A program made the translations under genes and the position numbers. Below are positions 16,759-25,800 of a stretch of 27,888 bases of DNA, in pieces. The stretch's first letter is position 1. Each line of letters begins with the position of its first letter. Source of the DNA: Alistipes sp. CAG:268 (GTDB lineage: Bacteria > Bacteroidota > Bacteroidia > Bacteroidales > Rikenellaceae); NCBI GenBank assembly GCA_000434235.1, contig FR891967.1, positions 20,253 to 48,140 on the forward strand. Direction: 5' to 3'. The notes beneath the pieces were generated by a model. It saw only the letters and a list, made by a program, of their open reading frames with translations, searched no databases and was not told the DNA's origin.

Positions 16759-18057
16759 CTATTTCTTTTCATCGGGGTAAGTGAACGGGAGGAAACGGGT
16801 CATGACGAACACCGGAACGGTGGCAACCATCACCAGCAGGAAGAAGAGTTTGTAGCCGCACAGGTCGCTCAGGAAGCCCGACACGGCGCCGGTGAGCATC
16901 ACCGAGAGGTTCATGATGCCCGATGCAAAGGCGTAGTGGGCCATCTGGTGCTTTCCGGGGGCGACCTGCTGCATCATGAAGAGCGTCAGGCCGACGAACC
17001 CGAAACCGTAGCCGAAATACTCCAGCACGATCCCGCCGCCGACGAGCCACATCGACTGGGGCTGGAAGGCGGCCAGCAGAGCGTAGACCAGGAACGGGAG
17101 GTTGAAGATGCAGACCAGCGTGAAGAGCGTCCTCCGCAGGCCCCGGGCGGCAATGTAGTAGCCCGCCAGCAACGACCCGAGCAGGAAGGCACCGGCACCG
17201 AACGTGCCGTAGTAGAGTCCGATCTGCTGGTTGGTGAGGCCGAGCCCACCGACCGAGACGTCGGCCTTGAGGAACAGCGGCACGATCTTCATCACGAAAC
17301 CCTCACCCAGACGGTAGAGGATGATGAAGAGGATATAGAGTCCGATGTGCTTTTTCGTGAAGAAGGCGGCGATCACCTCGCGGAGTCCGTCCATCCCCTC
17401 GCGGAGCGTGTGGTGTCCTCCGGCCGTGGCGCCGCCCGAGGGAAGGCGCCGCGCATGGTAGAGACCGAGCAGGACCAGCAGGACGCAAAGGATGGCCAGC
17501 ACGACGGTCCACGACTGCACGAAGGCGTCGAACGCGGCCATCCGCCCGTCGTCGAAGCGTTCGTAGAGCCACCCGGCAAACCAGACCAGGCCGCCCGTCG
17601 CCACCAGCTTGGCGAGGTTGTAGAATGCCCCCTGCCAGCCGATGTACTTCGCCTGGTCGGCCTGCGAGAGCTCCGACATGTAGACGCCGTCGGCCGCGAT
17701 GTCGTGCGTGGCGCCGCTGAAGGCAATGACGGCAAAGATGGCCACCGTCACGGCGAAGAACGACGGCAGATGCAGGGCCAGCGCCGCCAGTCCGAACATC
17801 ACGCCGCTGACGAGCTGCGTCGAGACGACGAAGAACTTCTTCGTGCGGAAGATCTCCAGAAAGGGGCTCCACAGGAACTTGATCGTCCACGGCCACATGA
17901 TGAGCGAGGTCCAGAAGGCGATCTGCGCATCGGGGATGCCGAGGTCCTTGAACATCACGGCCGATACCATGTTGAGCACCACGAACGGCAGGCCCATGGC
18001 GAAATAGAGGCTCGGAACCCATCCGAGGGGTGAGACGGGGCGCGGAGTTTTATGCAT
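16759..18057 (-). CDS. AmpG-like MFS permease of the glycan operon
   Basis: A 432-residue inner-membrane transporter with the run of hydrophobic segments expected of 12 membrane helices, for example SLYFAMGLPFVVLNMVSAVMF near the N-terminus. The motif FSGATHDIAADGVYMSELS resembles the AmpG family (muropeptide and sugar permeases), where a charged aspartate lies in a membrane helix. It is the first gene of the operon that also encodes GH20, GH130 and three GH92 enzymes. The likely cargo is therefore a small mannoside, such as Man-GlcNAc, for the cytoplasmic GH130. The ATG at 18057 lies about 40 bases after a predicted transcription start. Transport of muropeptides cannot be excluded from sequence alone. 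Confidence 0.88.
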   Translation of the reverse strand: MHKTPRPVSPLGWVPSLYFAMGLPFVVLNMVSAVMFKDLGIPDAQIAFWTSLIMWPWTIKFLWSPFLEIFRTKKFFVVSTQLVSGVMFGLAALALHLPSFFAVTVAIFAVIAFSGATHDIAADGVYMSELSQADQAKYIGWQGAFYNLAKLVATGGLVWFAGWLYERFDDGRMAAFDAFVQSWTVVLAILCVLLVLLGLYHARRLPSGGATAGGHHTLREGMDGLREVIAAFFTKKHIGLYILFIILYRLGEGFVMKIVPLFLKADVSVGGLGLTNQQIGLYYGTFGAGAFLLGSLLAGYYIAARGLRRTLFTLVCIFNLPFLVYALLAAFQPQSMWLVGGGIVLEYFGYGFGFVGLTLFMMQQVAPGKHQMAHYAFASGIMNLSVMLTGAVSGFLSDLCGYKLFFLLVMVATVPVFVMTRFLPFTYPDEKK

Positions 18058-18092
18058 TTTCGGTTTTCCGGTTTTTCAGGTCGGTCAAAAGT

Positions 18093-18133
18093 GGAATATC
18101 GCACAAAGATAGTAAAAAAACCGGGGATATTCC
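18093..18133. promoter_or_regulatory. Inverted repeat flanking the glycan-operon promoter
   Basis: GGAATATC at 18093-18100 and its exact reverse complement GATATTCC at 18126-18133 flank the -7 box, 33 bases apart centre to centre (about three helical turns). One arm overlaps the predicted start site and the other the -33 region, a layout suited to a dimeric repressor. No known operator was recognised. Confidence 0.35.
18104..18111 (-). promoter_or_regulatory. Promoter -7 box of the glycan operon
   Basis: In minus sense TATCTTTG matches the Bacteroidota -7 consensus TAnnTTTG, with a predicted start near 18097 and a leader of about 40 bases before the permease ATG. No clear TTTG -33 box lies at the expected distance, so this promoter may be weak or need an activator. 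A run of seven T residues directly precedes the box. Confidence 0.65.
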
Positions 18134-18178
18134 CTTGCGAAGAGACAAAAGCGGCCTTTCGACATGCCGTTGTACAAA

Positions 18179-18220
18179 CGGTGCGGCCGGCATCCGTCAC
18201 CAACGGAGCCGGCCGCACCG
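18179..18220 (-). terminator. Strong hairpin terminator at the end of the pyrimidine operon
   Basis: A 13-bp perfect stem (18179-18191 with 18208-18220) is extended, after a one-base bulge, by 5 more pairs (18193-18197 with 18203-18207) around a 5-base loop. In minus sense the stem is followed by TTTGT, a short T-run. It lies 36 bases after the pyrB stop and before the permease promoter, separating the two operons. Confidence 0.75.
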
Positions 18221-18256
18221 GAATCTGCTCACAAAGAGCCTTTGCGGAGGATCGCC

Positions 18257-19342
18257 CTACCTGGCCTTCGCCTCGCAATAGGCGCAACGGCACGTGCCGT
18301 CGGCCGCACGGTGGAAGAGCTGATCGACATCCTCCGTCGCCGAGATGCAGCGCGGGTTCGAGCACGTCAGCTCATTGACCATGTACGGCTCGTTGAAAAC
18401 GGGCGTGCGGGCAAAGGGCTTGTTCTCGTCGGCCCAGCGCAGCAGCGTGTAGATCAACGCCATGCGCACGAACTTGCCGTTCTCGACCTGGCGGAAGTAA
18501 GCGGCGCGGGGGTCGTTGTCCACCGCCCGCGTGATCTCGTTCACACGCGGCAGCGGGTGGAGAATGATCATGTCCTTACGGGCCGTGCGGAGCTTCCCAG
18601 GATCGAGCACGAAGCTGTTCTTCACGCGGTCGAACTCCTCCTCGTCGAGGAAGCGCTCCTTCTGCACGCGCGTCATGTAGAGGATGTCCAGTTCGGGCAT
18701 CACCTCCTCCATGGTGCGCACCTCGCGGAACTCCAGCCGCGAGTTGGCCCGCATCTCGTTGAGCATGTAGTCGGGCAGGCGCAGCTCTTCGGGCGAGATG
18801 AGGATCACCTTGATGCCCGAATAGCGCGACAGGGCCTTGATGAGCGAGTGGACCGTGCGGCCGAACTTCAGGTCGCCGCAGAAGCCGATCGTCAGGTTGT
18901 CGAAGCGGCCCTTCTCGCGCTTGATGGTCAGCAGGTCCGTGAGCGTCTGCGTGGGATGGGAGTGGCTTCCGTCGCCGGCGTTGATGACGGGAATGCCGGC
19001 ATACTGCGAGGCGACGAGCGGCGCACCCTCCTTGAAGTGGCGCATGGCGATGATGTCCGCAAAGCAGCGGATCACGCGCACCGTGTCGGCCACGGTCTCG
19101 CCCTTCGACACGGACGAGGAGTTGGCATCGGAGAAGCCGATCACCTGTCCGCCCAGCTCGAGCATTGCGGCCGTAAAGCTCAGGCGCGTGCGGGTCGAGG
19201 GTTCATAGAAGAGCGTGGCGAGTTTCTTGCCCTTGCAGGCTTCGCTGTATTTGGCGCGGTGGGCGATGATGTCCTCCGCGAGAGCCACGATCTGCTCGGT
19301 CTCTTCGACCGTCAGATCGGTGGGATCGATCAAATGACGCAT
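18257..19342 (-). CDS. pyrB: Aspartate carbamoyltransferase catalytic chain with a PyrI-like zinc tail
   Basis: ATCase joins carbamoyl phosphate and aspartate to carbamoyl aspartate. The catalytic chain (about 1-312) has [11 protein letters not shown] (47-56) for carbamoyl phosphate, SSSVSKGET for the 80s loop, [11 protein letters not shown] and HPLPRV. The 361-residue length exceeds the usual 300-310. The extra C-terminus contains TCSNPRCIS and CAYCE, that is Cys327, Cys332, Cys353 and Cys356 in a CX4C...CX2C array. This closely resembles the C-terminal zinc domain of the PyrI regulatory chain (Cys109, 114, 138, 141 in E. coli), without its N-terminal allosteric domain. It is the last gene of the operon, 25 bases after pyrE. 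Catalytic identity is firm; a role of the tail in trimer-trimer assembly is inferred. Confidence 0.95.
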   Translation of the reverse strand: MRHLIDPTDLTVEETEQIVALAEDIIAHRAKYSEACKGKKLATLFYEPSTRTRLSFTAAMLELGGQVIGFSDANSSSVSKGETVADTVRVIRCFADIIAMRHFKEGAPLVASQYAGIPVINAGDGSHSHPTQTLTDLLTIKREKGRFDNLTIGFCGDLKFGRTVHSLIKALSRYSGIKVILISPEELRLPDYMLNEMRANSRLEFREVRTMEEVMPELDILYMTRVQKERFLDEEEFDRVKNSFVLDPGKLRTARKDMIILHPLPRVNEITRAVDNDPRAAYFRQVENGKFVRMALIYTLLRWADENKPFARTPVFNEPYMVNELTCSNPRCISATEDVDQLFHRAADGTCRCAYCEAKAR

Positions 19343-19367
19343 AGGCGTTACGTTATCAATTAAAGAA

Positions 19368-20012
19368 CTACCTGTTCATCCACGATTCGTCCGACGGATT
19401 GTCGCGGAACTGCAGCAGCCTCACCTTGTCCTCGGGCCGGATGTACCCCTCGTCGGCAGCCACCTCGACCAGCGCGTCGAGGTTCGACAGGCTGTAGTTC
19501 ACGACATGGGCCTCCTTCAGCCGGTCGAGGCCCTTCTTCATGCCGTAGGTGAAGATCGAAGCCACGCCGAGCACCTCGGCACCGGCCTCGCGCAGGGCAT
19601 TGACCACCTCGATGCACGACCCGGCCGTCGAGATCAGGTCCTCGATGACCACCACCTTCTGCCCCTTCTCGAGCCGGCCTTCGATCTGGTTGCCGCGCCC
19701 GTGGTCCTTCGAACCCGAGCGCACATAGCCCATCGGCAGGTCGAGGATCGTCGCCGTGATGGCGGCATGGGCGATTCCGGCCGTCGAGGTCCCCATGAGC
19801 ACCTCCGCTTCGGGATATTTCGTGCGGACGATCTCGGCCAGACCGGCCTCGACGTGCTTGCGCACCTCGGGAGCCGTGAGCGTCAGCCGGTTGTCGCAAT
19901 AAATCGGGCTCTTGATACCGCTGGCCCACGTGAACGGCTGCTCGGGACGCAGGAACACCGCGCCGATCGAGAGCAGATCCTTGGCAATGGATTTTTCCAT
20001 GTTCATTTCCAT
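19368..20012 (-). CDS. pyrE: Orotate phosphoribosyltransferase
   Basis: PyrE adds PRPP to orotate to give OMP. The 214-residue product has [19 protein letters not shown] at the N-terminus for orotate binding, the catalytic loop [15 protein letters not shown] near 98-112 and the PRPP motif [13 protein letters not shown] (120-132). Three in-frame ATG codons (20012, 20006, 20000) could start it; the first is shown, and the homologous block begins soon after the third. The leader is A-rich and lacks a Shine-Dalgarno site. It lies 55 bases after the glutaredoxin-like gene, with a hairpin in the gap, and 25 bases before pyrB. Confidence 0.95.
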   Translation of the reverse strand: MEMNMEKSIAKDLLSIGAVFLRPEQPFTWASGIKSPIYCDNRLTLTAPEVRKHVEAGLAEIVRTKYPEAEVLMGTSTAGIAHAAITATILDLPMGYVRSGSKDHGRGNQIEGRLEKGQKVVVIEDLISTAGSCIEVVNALREAGAEVLGVASIFTYGMKKGLDRLKEAHVVNYSLSNLDALVEVAADEGYIRPEDKVRLLQFRDNPSDESWMNR

Positions 20013-20040
20013 ATTATCGTTTGTTTGTTCGCTTTATTCG

Positions 20041-20060
20041 GGCTTCCGCAGCCGGAAGCC
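20041..20060 (-). other. Perfect intercistronic hairpin before pyrE
   Basis: An 8-bp perfect inverted repeat with a 4-base loop fills much of the 55-base gap between the glutaredoxin-like gene and pyrE. The minus-strand sequence after the stem is CGAATAAAGC, without a T-run, so it is not a standard terminator. An RNA-stability or processing role is possible. Confidence 0.55.
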
Positions 20061-20067
20061 GCTCCTT

Positions 20068-20328
20068 TCAGTCCAGAGCCCGGCGCAACACCTGCTCCAC
20101 CTCCGCGGGGTAGATGCCGCCCTCGTGGACCTTCTCGCCGCCGACATAGAACGTCGGCACGTAGTAGTAGTCGAAGCGGTCGGCCACCTCGGGCTGCTCC
20201 GACTCCTCGATCATCTCGATCTCGACCGCAGCCAGTTCCGGATGGGCGGCCCGAGCCTCCTCGATGTAGCGCAGCGCCTTCTTGCAGAAGGGGCAGTTCT
20301 TCAGGTAGAACAGTTTTACGGGTTTCAT
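20068..20328 (-). CDS. Small glutaredoxin/thioredoxin-fold protein with CPFC motif
   Basis: An 86-residue protein with one thioredoxin-like fold. FYLKNCPFCKKALRYIEEA places a CPFC redox pair at Cys12 and Cys15. VPTFYVGGEKVHEGG supplies the cis-proline loop expected about 50 residues later. It has no signal peptide, so it is cytoplasmic. It is embedded between pyrF and pyrE with gaps of about 50 bases on both sides, so it is very likely co-transcribed with the pyrimidine genes. Its partner is unknown; redox upkeep of the PyrK iron-sulfur centre, or of another reactive cysteine protein, is only a guess. Length and motif fit the glutaredoxin group better than classical thioredoxin (CGPC). Confidence 0.88.
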   Translation of the reverse strand: MKPVKLFYLKNCPFCKKALRYIEEARAAHPELAAVEIEMIEESEQPEVADRFDYYYVPTFYVGGEKVHEGGIYPAEVEQVLRRALD

Positions 20329-20379
20329 GACTGTCGTTTTGTTTCGATCCGTCCGGAGAGCCTCAAAAAGCCGGCCGGA

Positions 20380-21084
20380 CTATCCGACGAACTCCTCGAC
20401 GCAGCGCCGGTAGGCAGCCACGGGATCCGCGGCCGCCGTGATCGGACGTCCCACGACGATGTAGTCCGAGCCGATCTCACGGGCACGGGCCGGGGTCGTC
20501 ACACGCACCTGGTCGGCCACGTCGCCGTCGGCGAAACGCACGCCGGGCGTCACGGTCAGGAAACCGGCGCCGCATGCCTCGTGCACCATGCCGGCCTCGA
20601 GCGGCGAGCAGACCACGCCGTCCAGCCCCGCCTCGCGGGCATTCGCGGCATACTTGACGATCGTCTCGTTGATCGAGGCGCCGATGAGCAGTTCGCGCTG
20701 CATGCGCTCCTCGCTGGTCGAGGTCAACTGCGTCACGGCAATCAGCAGCGGCCGCGTACCGTCCTCGCGCGTCAGCCCCTCGCGGGCAGCCTTCATCATC
20801 TCGATCGTGCCGGCCGCATGGACGTTGCACATGTCCACGTCGAGGCGCGAGAGTACGGCCATCGCCTTGCGCACCGTATTGGGGATGTCGTGAAGCTTCA
20901 GGTCGAGGAAGATGCGGTGTCCCCGGCGCTTGATCTCACGCACGATCTCGGGACCCTCGGCATAGAAGAGCTCCATGCCGATCTTCAGGAAAGGTTTGCG
21001 CTCCTCGTCCCGGAACAGGTCGAGGAAGCGGAAGGTGTCTTCTGCGGACTTGAAGTCGCAGGCTATGATTACGTCGCGTTCCAT
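20380..21084 (-). CDS. pyrF: Orotidine 5'-phosphate decarboxylase, short form
   Basis: PyrF decarboxylates OMP to UMP, the last step of the pathway. The 234-residue product is the short type I form. It has LKIGMELFY (33-41) and the catalytic [11 protein letters not shown] block with Asp61, Lys63 and Asp66, and ends with the phosphate-binding YIVVGRPIT. Many Bacteroides carry a longer form of about 270 residues without this exact DLKLHD context, so the short form is worth noting. The ATG at 21084 follows an A-rich leader 48 bases after the pyrD stop. Confidence 0.95.
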   Translation of the reverse strand: MERDVIIACDFKSAEDTFRFLDLFRDEERKPFLKIGMELFYAEGPEIVREIKRRGHRIFLDLKLHDIPNTVRKAMAVLSRLDVDMCNVHAAGTIEMMKAAREGLTREDGTRPLLIAVTQLTSTSEERMQRELLIGASINETIVKYAANAREAGLDGVVCSPLEAGMVHEACGAGFLTVTPGVRFADGDVADQVRVTTPARAREIGSDYIVVGRPITAAADPVAAYRRCVEEFVG

Positions 21085-21132
21085 ATTGTTTTTGGTTGTT
21101 TTTCCGTTCGTTTTTCCGTCCGCCGCCCGAGC

Positions 21133-22083
21133 TCACTCCACGCAGCCGATGATGTCGCGCAGCCGTTCGATCCCGAGACGCTCCATCTCGGCGGGCAGGG
21201 CCTCGATGATCTCCTTCGAGGCGTAGGGATTGACCAGGTTCGCCGCCCCGACCTGCACGGCCGTGGCTCCGGCCATCATCATCTCGATGACGTCCGAGGC
21301 GGACTGCACGCCGCCGCACCCCATCACGGGGATCCGGCAGGCACGGGCCACCTGGTAGACCATCCGCAGGGCCACGGGGAAGACCGCCGCGCCCGAGAAC
21401 CCGCCCATCGTGTTGGCGATCACCGGACGCCGCCGCACCGTGTCGATGCGCATGCCCAGCAGCGTATTGATCAGACAGATGCCGTCGGCCCCGGCCTCCT
21501 CGCACGCCCGGGCGATCGAGACGATGTCCGTCACATTGGGCGAGAGTTTGATGAAGACCGGCTTGGTCGTCACGGCCTTCACGGCGCGCGTCACCTCGGC
21601 CGCCGCCTCGGGCGACGTACCGAACGACATGCCGCCGTGCCGCACGTTGGGACACGAGACATTGACCTCGATGATGCCCACCTGCTCCTCGCGGTCGATC
21701 CGCTCGCAGCAGTAGGCGTACTCCTCGACCGAGAAGCCCGATATGTTGGCGATCACCGGCTTGTGGAAATACTCCTTCAGCCGCGGCAGCTCCTCGGCGA
21801 TCACGTGGTCGATGCCGGGGTTCTGCAGCCCCACGGCATTGATCATGCCGCCGGTGCACTCGGCAATGCGGGGCGTCGGGTTGCCGAAGCGCGCCTCGCG
21901 GGTCGTTCCCTTGAAGGAGAACGAACCGAGGATGTTGATGTCGTAGAACTCCCTGAACTCGTTGCCGAACCCGAAGGTCCCGCTGGCCGGGATCACGGGG
22001 TTGTCCAACGTCAGTCCGCACAGCTCGACCGAAAGGTCGCGCACCGCGGCGCCCTGCGCCGCACTCTTCGGATCGCTTACCAT
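21133..22083 (-). CDS. pyrD: Dihydroorotate dehydrogenase, class 1B catalytic subunit
   Basis: PyrD oxidises dihydroorotate to orotate with FMN. In class 1B the electrons pass to the PyrK subunit and NAD. The 316-residue product has NPVIPASGTFGFGNEF, the catalytic cysteine loop VNVSCPNVRHGG, and the FMN phosphate region IPVMGCGGVQSASD and VQVGAANL. The start is set at ATG 22083 (MVSDPKSAAQG), overlapping the pyrK stop by 7 bases, a sign of translational coupling. The frame is open further upstream but only as an out-of-phase copy of pyrK. It pairs with the adjacent pyrK as expected for the heterotetramer. Confidence 0.95.
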   Translation of the reverse strand: MVSDPKSAAQGAAVRDLSVELCGLTLDNPVIPASGTFGFGNEFREFYDINILGSFSFKGTTREARFGNPTPRIAECTGGMINAVGLQNPGIDHVIAEELPRLKEYFHKPVIANISGFSVEEYAYCCERIDREEQVGIIEVNVSCPNVRHGGMSFGTSPEAAAEVTRAVKAVTTKPVFIKLSPNVTDIVSIARACEEAGADGICLINTLLGMRIDTVRRRPVIANTMGGFSGAAVFPVALRMVYQVARACRIPVMGCGGVQSASDVIEMMMAGATAVQVGAANLVNPYASKEIIEALPAEMERLGIERLRDIIGCVE

Positions 22084-22832
22084 ATCACCTCTCCTTTCTC
22101 CAGCACGGGACCCTCCTTGCAGATACGCTTGTTCCCGTATTTGGTTTTGCACGAACACCCCATGCAGGCGCCGAATCCGCAGCCCATGCGCTCCTCGAAC
22201 GACAGCTGTCCGTCCTGTTCGACCGCCTCGGCCAGGGCCCGCAGCATCGGCAGCGGCCCGCAGGCGTAGAAGTAGTCGAAGTCGGGATGCCGTTCGGCGA
22301 TGGCCGTCGTGACGAAACCCCGGACGCCGTGCGAGCCGTCGGCCGTGGCGACCGTCACCCGGCAGCCCAGCGCGCGGAACTCCTCTTCGTAGAAGCACTC
22401 CGAGGCGGTGTTGAATCCCAGCACGACCTGCACCTCGCGTCCCTCGGCAAGCAGTTTCCGGGCCAGGTTATAAAGCGGGGGTACCCCTACGCCGCCGCCG
22501 ACGAGCAGCGGACGGCGCACCTCACCGCGGATCGAGAAGCCGTTGCCCAGTCCGGTCAGCAGGTCCAGCTCCGCACCCGCCGCCATGCGGCTCATCTGCT
22601 CCGTACCTCCGCCCACGACCTTGTAGATCAGCGTGATCGTGTGTTCATCGTAGTCGCAGACCGAGATCGGACGGCGCAAATACCTGCCTTCCAGCGCAAT
22701 ATTGACAAACTGTCCCGGAGCGGTGATCCACCGCGTATCGCCCGCGAGCACCATGCGCCACACGTTCCGTGTCAGCGGCTCGTTGGATTCGATCCGGTAA
22801 ACGCCTTTCTTGTATGCGGTTTCCGTATCCAT
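22077..22832 (-). CDS. pyrK: Dihydroorotate dehydrogenase electron-transfer subunit
   Basis: PyrK carries FAD and a 2Fe-2S cluster that pass electrons from PyrD to NAD. The 251-residue product has APGQFVNIAL and RRPISVCDYD for FAD, LVGGGVGVPPLYNLA for the nucleotide site and YACGPLPML. The C-terminal cluster is MGCGFGACMGCSC followed by another cysteine at KRICKEG, matching the family's CX4C, CX2C and distal cysteine. ATG 22832 is chosen (MDTETAYKKG), 4 bases after the carB stop; in-frame upstream codons lie inside carB. The stop overlaps the pyrD start. Confidence 0.95.
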   Translation of the reverse strand: MDTETAYKKGVYRIESNEPLTRNVWRMVLAGDTRWITAPGQFVNIALEGRYLRRPISVCDYDEHTITLIYKVVGGGTEQMSRMAAGAELDLLTGLGNGFSIRGEVRRPLLVGGGVGVPPLYNLARKLLAEGREVQVVLGFNTASECFYEEEFRALGCRVTVATADGSHGVRGFVTTAIAERHPDFDYFYACGPLPMLRALAEAVEQDGQLSFEERMGCGFGACMGCSCKTKYGNKRICKEGPVLEKGEVIW

Positions 22833-22836
22833 GACG

Positions 22837-25800
22837 TTACTTCGCATCGATCGTCGAAACACGCAGCGTGATCTCCTCCAGCACGTCGAGCAGCACCCGT
22901 ACCGTTTCGAGCGCCGTGAAGACCGTCACGTTGTTCTCGACGGCCGTGCGGCGAATCTCGTATCCGTCCAGGCGTGTATTGTGCTGGTTGATGTCGATCG
23001 TGTTGATCACGTAGCTGATGTGTCCCTGGCGCAGGGCCTCGATAATCTCCGAGCTGCCCTCGCTCAACTTGCGGCGCGTGCGGGTGCGGATGCCGTGCTC
23101 GCGCAGGAACTCGGCCGTTCCGGTCGTCGCCTCGATGTTGAAGCCCAGGTCGTAAAAGCGCTTCACGAGAGGCAGCGCCTGCAGCTTGTCCTGGTCGGCG
23201 ATCGTAACGAAGATCGTTCCGTAGTTCGACACATGCATGCCCGTGGCCTGCAGGGCCTTGTAGAGGGCACGCGTGAGTTTGTCGTCGTAGCCGATCGCCT
23301 CGCCCGTCGATTTCATCTCGGGCGAGAGGTAGGAGTCCACACCGCGGATCTTGGCGAACGAGAAGGCCGGGGCCTTGACGTACCAGCGCTGCTTCTCCCG
23401 TCCGTAAACCTCCGTGATGCCCAACTCGCGCAGCGACTTGCCCAGGATGACCTGCGTGGCGATGTGCGCCATCTGCACGCCCGTGGATTTCGAAAGGAAC
23501 GGCACCGTACGCGACGAGCGCGGATTGACCTCGATGACGTAGACGTCGTCGTCGCCGGCAACGATGAACTGGATGTTGTAGAGGCCCACGATGCCGATGC
23601 GCAGACCCAGTTTGACCGTATAGTCGATGATCTTGTCCTTGGCCTTCTGGCTGACGCTGAAGGTCGGATAGACGCTGATCGAGTCGCCCGAGTGGATACC
23701 CGTATGCTCGACATGCTCCATGATGCCCGGAATGAAGACATCCTTGCCGTCGCAGATGGCATCGACCTCGAGCTCCTTGCCCATGATGTAGCGGTCTACC
23801 AGAACCGGCGAGTCCTCATTGACCTCGACGGCCGTCTGCAGGTAGTGGCGCAGGCGCTCCTCGTTCGAGACAATCTGCATGGCGCGGCCGCCCAGCACGT
23901 AGCTCGGACGCACCAGCACCGGATAGCCGATGCGGGCTGCGGCACGCACTCCGGCCTCGATGTCCGTCACGGCCTCGGCTTCGGGCTGCGGAATGCCCAG
24001 CTCCTCCATGATCTTCTCGAAGCAGCCGCGGTCCTCGGCGTTGCGGATCGCCTCGCAGTCGGTGCCGATGATGGGCACGCCCAGCTCGGCCAGCGGCTCG
24101 GCCAGGTTGATGGCCGTCTGTCCGCCGAGCGAGACGACGATGCCCTTCGGCTTCTCGAGGTGAATGACATTCATCACGTCCTCGACCGTAAGCGGCTCGA
24201 AATAGAGTTTGTCGCTGGTGGTATAGTCGGTCGAGACGGTCTCGGGGTTGTTGTTGATGATGATGGCCTCGTAGCCCGCCTCGCGGATCGACCAGATGGC
24301 GTGTACGGTCGAATAGTCGAACTCGACACCCTGACCGATGCGGATCGGGCCCGAACCCAGCACGACGATCTTCTCCTTGTCGCTGACCTTCGACTCGTTC
24401 TCCTGCTCGTAGGTCGAGTAGAAATAGGGCACGTAGGAGTCGAACTCGCTGGCGCACGTGTCGATCATCTTGTAGACGGGGAAGATGTTGTTCTTCTCGC
24501 GCAGGCGGTAGACGTCGTGCTGCGAAAGTCCCCACAGCTGGCCGATGAACTTGTCGCTGAAGCCCATGCGCTTGGCATCGCGCAGCGTCTCGGGATCCAT
24601 CGGATGGGCGCGCACGACATGCTCGAACTCGACGATATTCTTGAACTTCTCGAGGAAGAACATGTCGATCTTCGTGTTGTTGTAGATCAGCGCCAGATCG
24701 ACGCCGCCGCGGATGAGCTGGGCAATGGCGTACAGACGGTCGTCGGTACCCTCCTTGATGTAGGCCAGCAGGTCGTCGTTCGACCACGAGTCGAACTTCT
24801 TGTGGTAAATGTGGCAGACGCCCGTCTCGAGCGAACGCACGGCCTTGAGCAGCGACTCCTCCATCGTGCGGCCGATCGACATCACCTCGCCCGTGGCCTT
24901 CATCTGCGTGCCGAGCTTGTTCGAGGCGTCGGCGAACTTGTCAAACGGGAAGCGCGCCACCTTCGTTACGACGTAGTCGAGCGTCGGCTCGAACGAGGCC
25001 GGAGTATTGGCGATGCGGATCTCGTCGAGCGTCAGGCCCACGGCGATCTTGGCGCTCACGCGGGCAATGGGGTATCCCGAAGCCTTCGACGCGAGGGCCG
25101 AGGAGCGCGACACGCGCGGATTGACCTCGATCAGGTAGTATTTGAACGACAGCGGGTCGAGTGCGAACTGCACGTTGCAGCCGCCCTCGATCTTCAGCGC
25201 GCGGATGATCTTCAGCGCCGAATCGCGCAGCATCTGGAACTCCTTGTTGGTGAGCGTCTGGCTCGGAGCCACGACGATCGAGTCGCCCGTATGGATGCCG
25301 ACCGGGTCGATGTTCTCCATGCAGCAGATGCTGATGGCCGTGTCGTTGCGGTCGCGCATCACCTCGTACTCGATCTCCTTATAGCCCTTGATGCTCTTCT
25401 CGACGAGCACCTGGTGTACGGGCGAGAGCGACAGTGCGTGGCGCATCAGCTCGCGCAGCTCCTGCTCGTCGTCGGCGAATCCGCCGCCCGTACCGCCCAG
25501 CGTGAAGGCCGGGCGCAGCACCACCGGATAGCCGATCTTCGCGGCTATCTCCACGGCCTCTTCGACCGAGTTCGCCACCTCCGACGGAAGCACCGGCTCA
25601 CCCAGCGACTCGCACAGTTCCTTGAAGAGCTCGCGGTCCTCGGCCTGCTCGATCGACTCGAACGACGTGCCGAGGATCTCGACCTGGCACTCCCGGAGGA
25701 TGCCCTTCTTGGCCAGCTGTACGGCCAGGTTCAGACCCGTCTGGCCGCCCAGACCCGGGACGATGGCGTCAGGACGCTCGTAACGGATGATCTTGGCAAC

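Noticed and set aside
18114..18134. A second small terminator (GGGAATATCCC followed by seven T residues) between pyrB and the permease.
   Set aside because: The stem has only four pairs and a three-base loop, and the T-run sits within the promoter. It is more likely part of the promoter/operator region.
21133..22398. A longer pyrD extending about 105 codons into pyrK.
   Set aside because: The extension is an arginine-rich shadow of pyrK. ATG 22083 gives the normal length and a 7-base coupling overlap.
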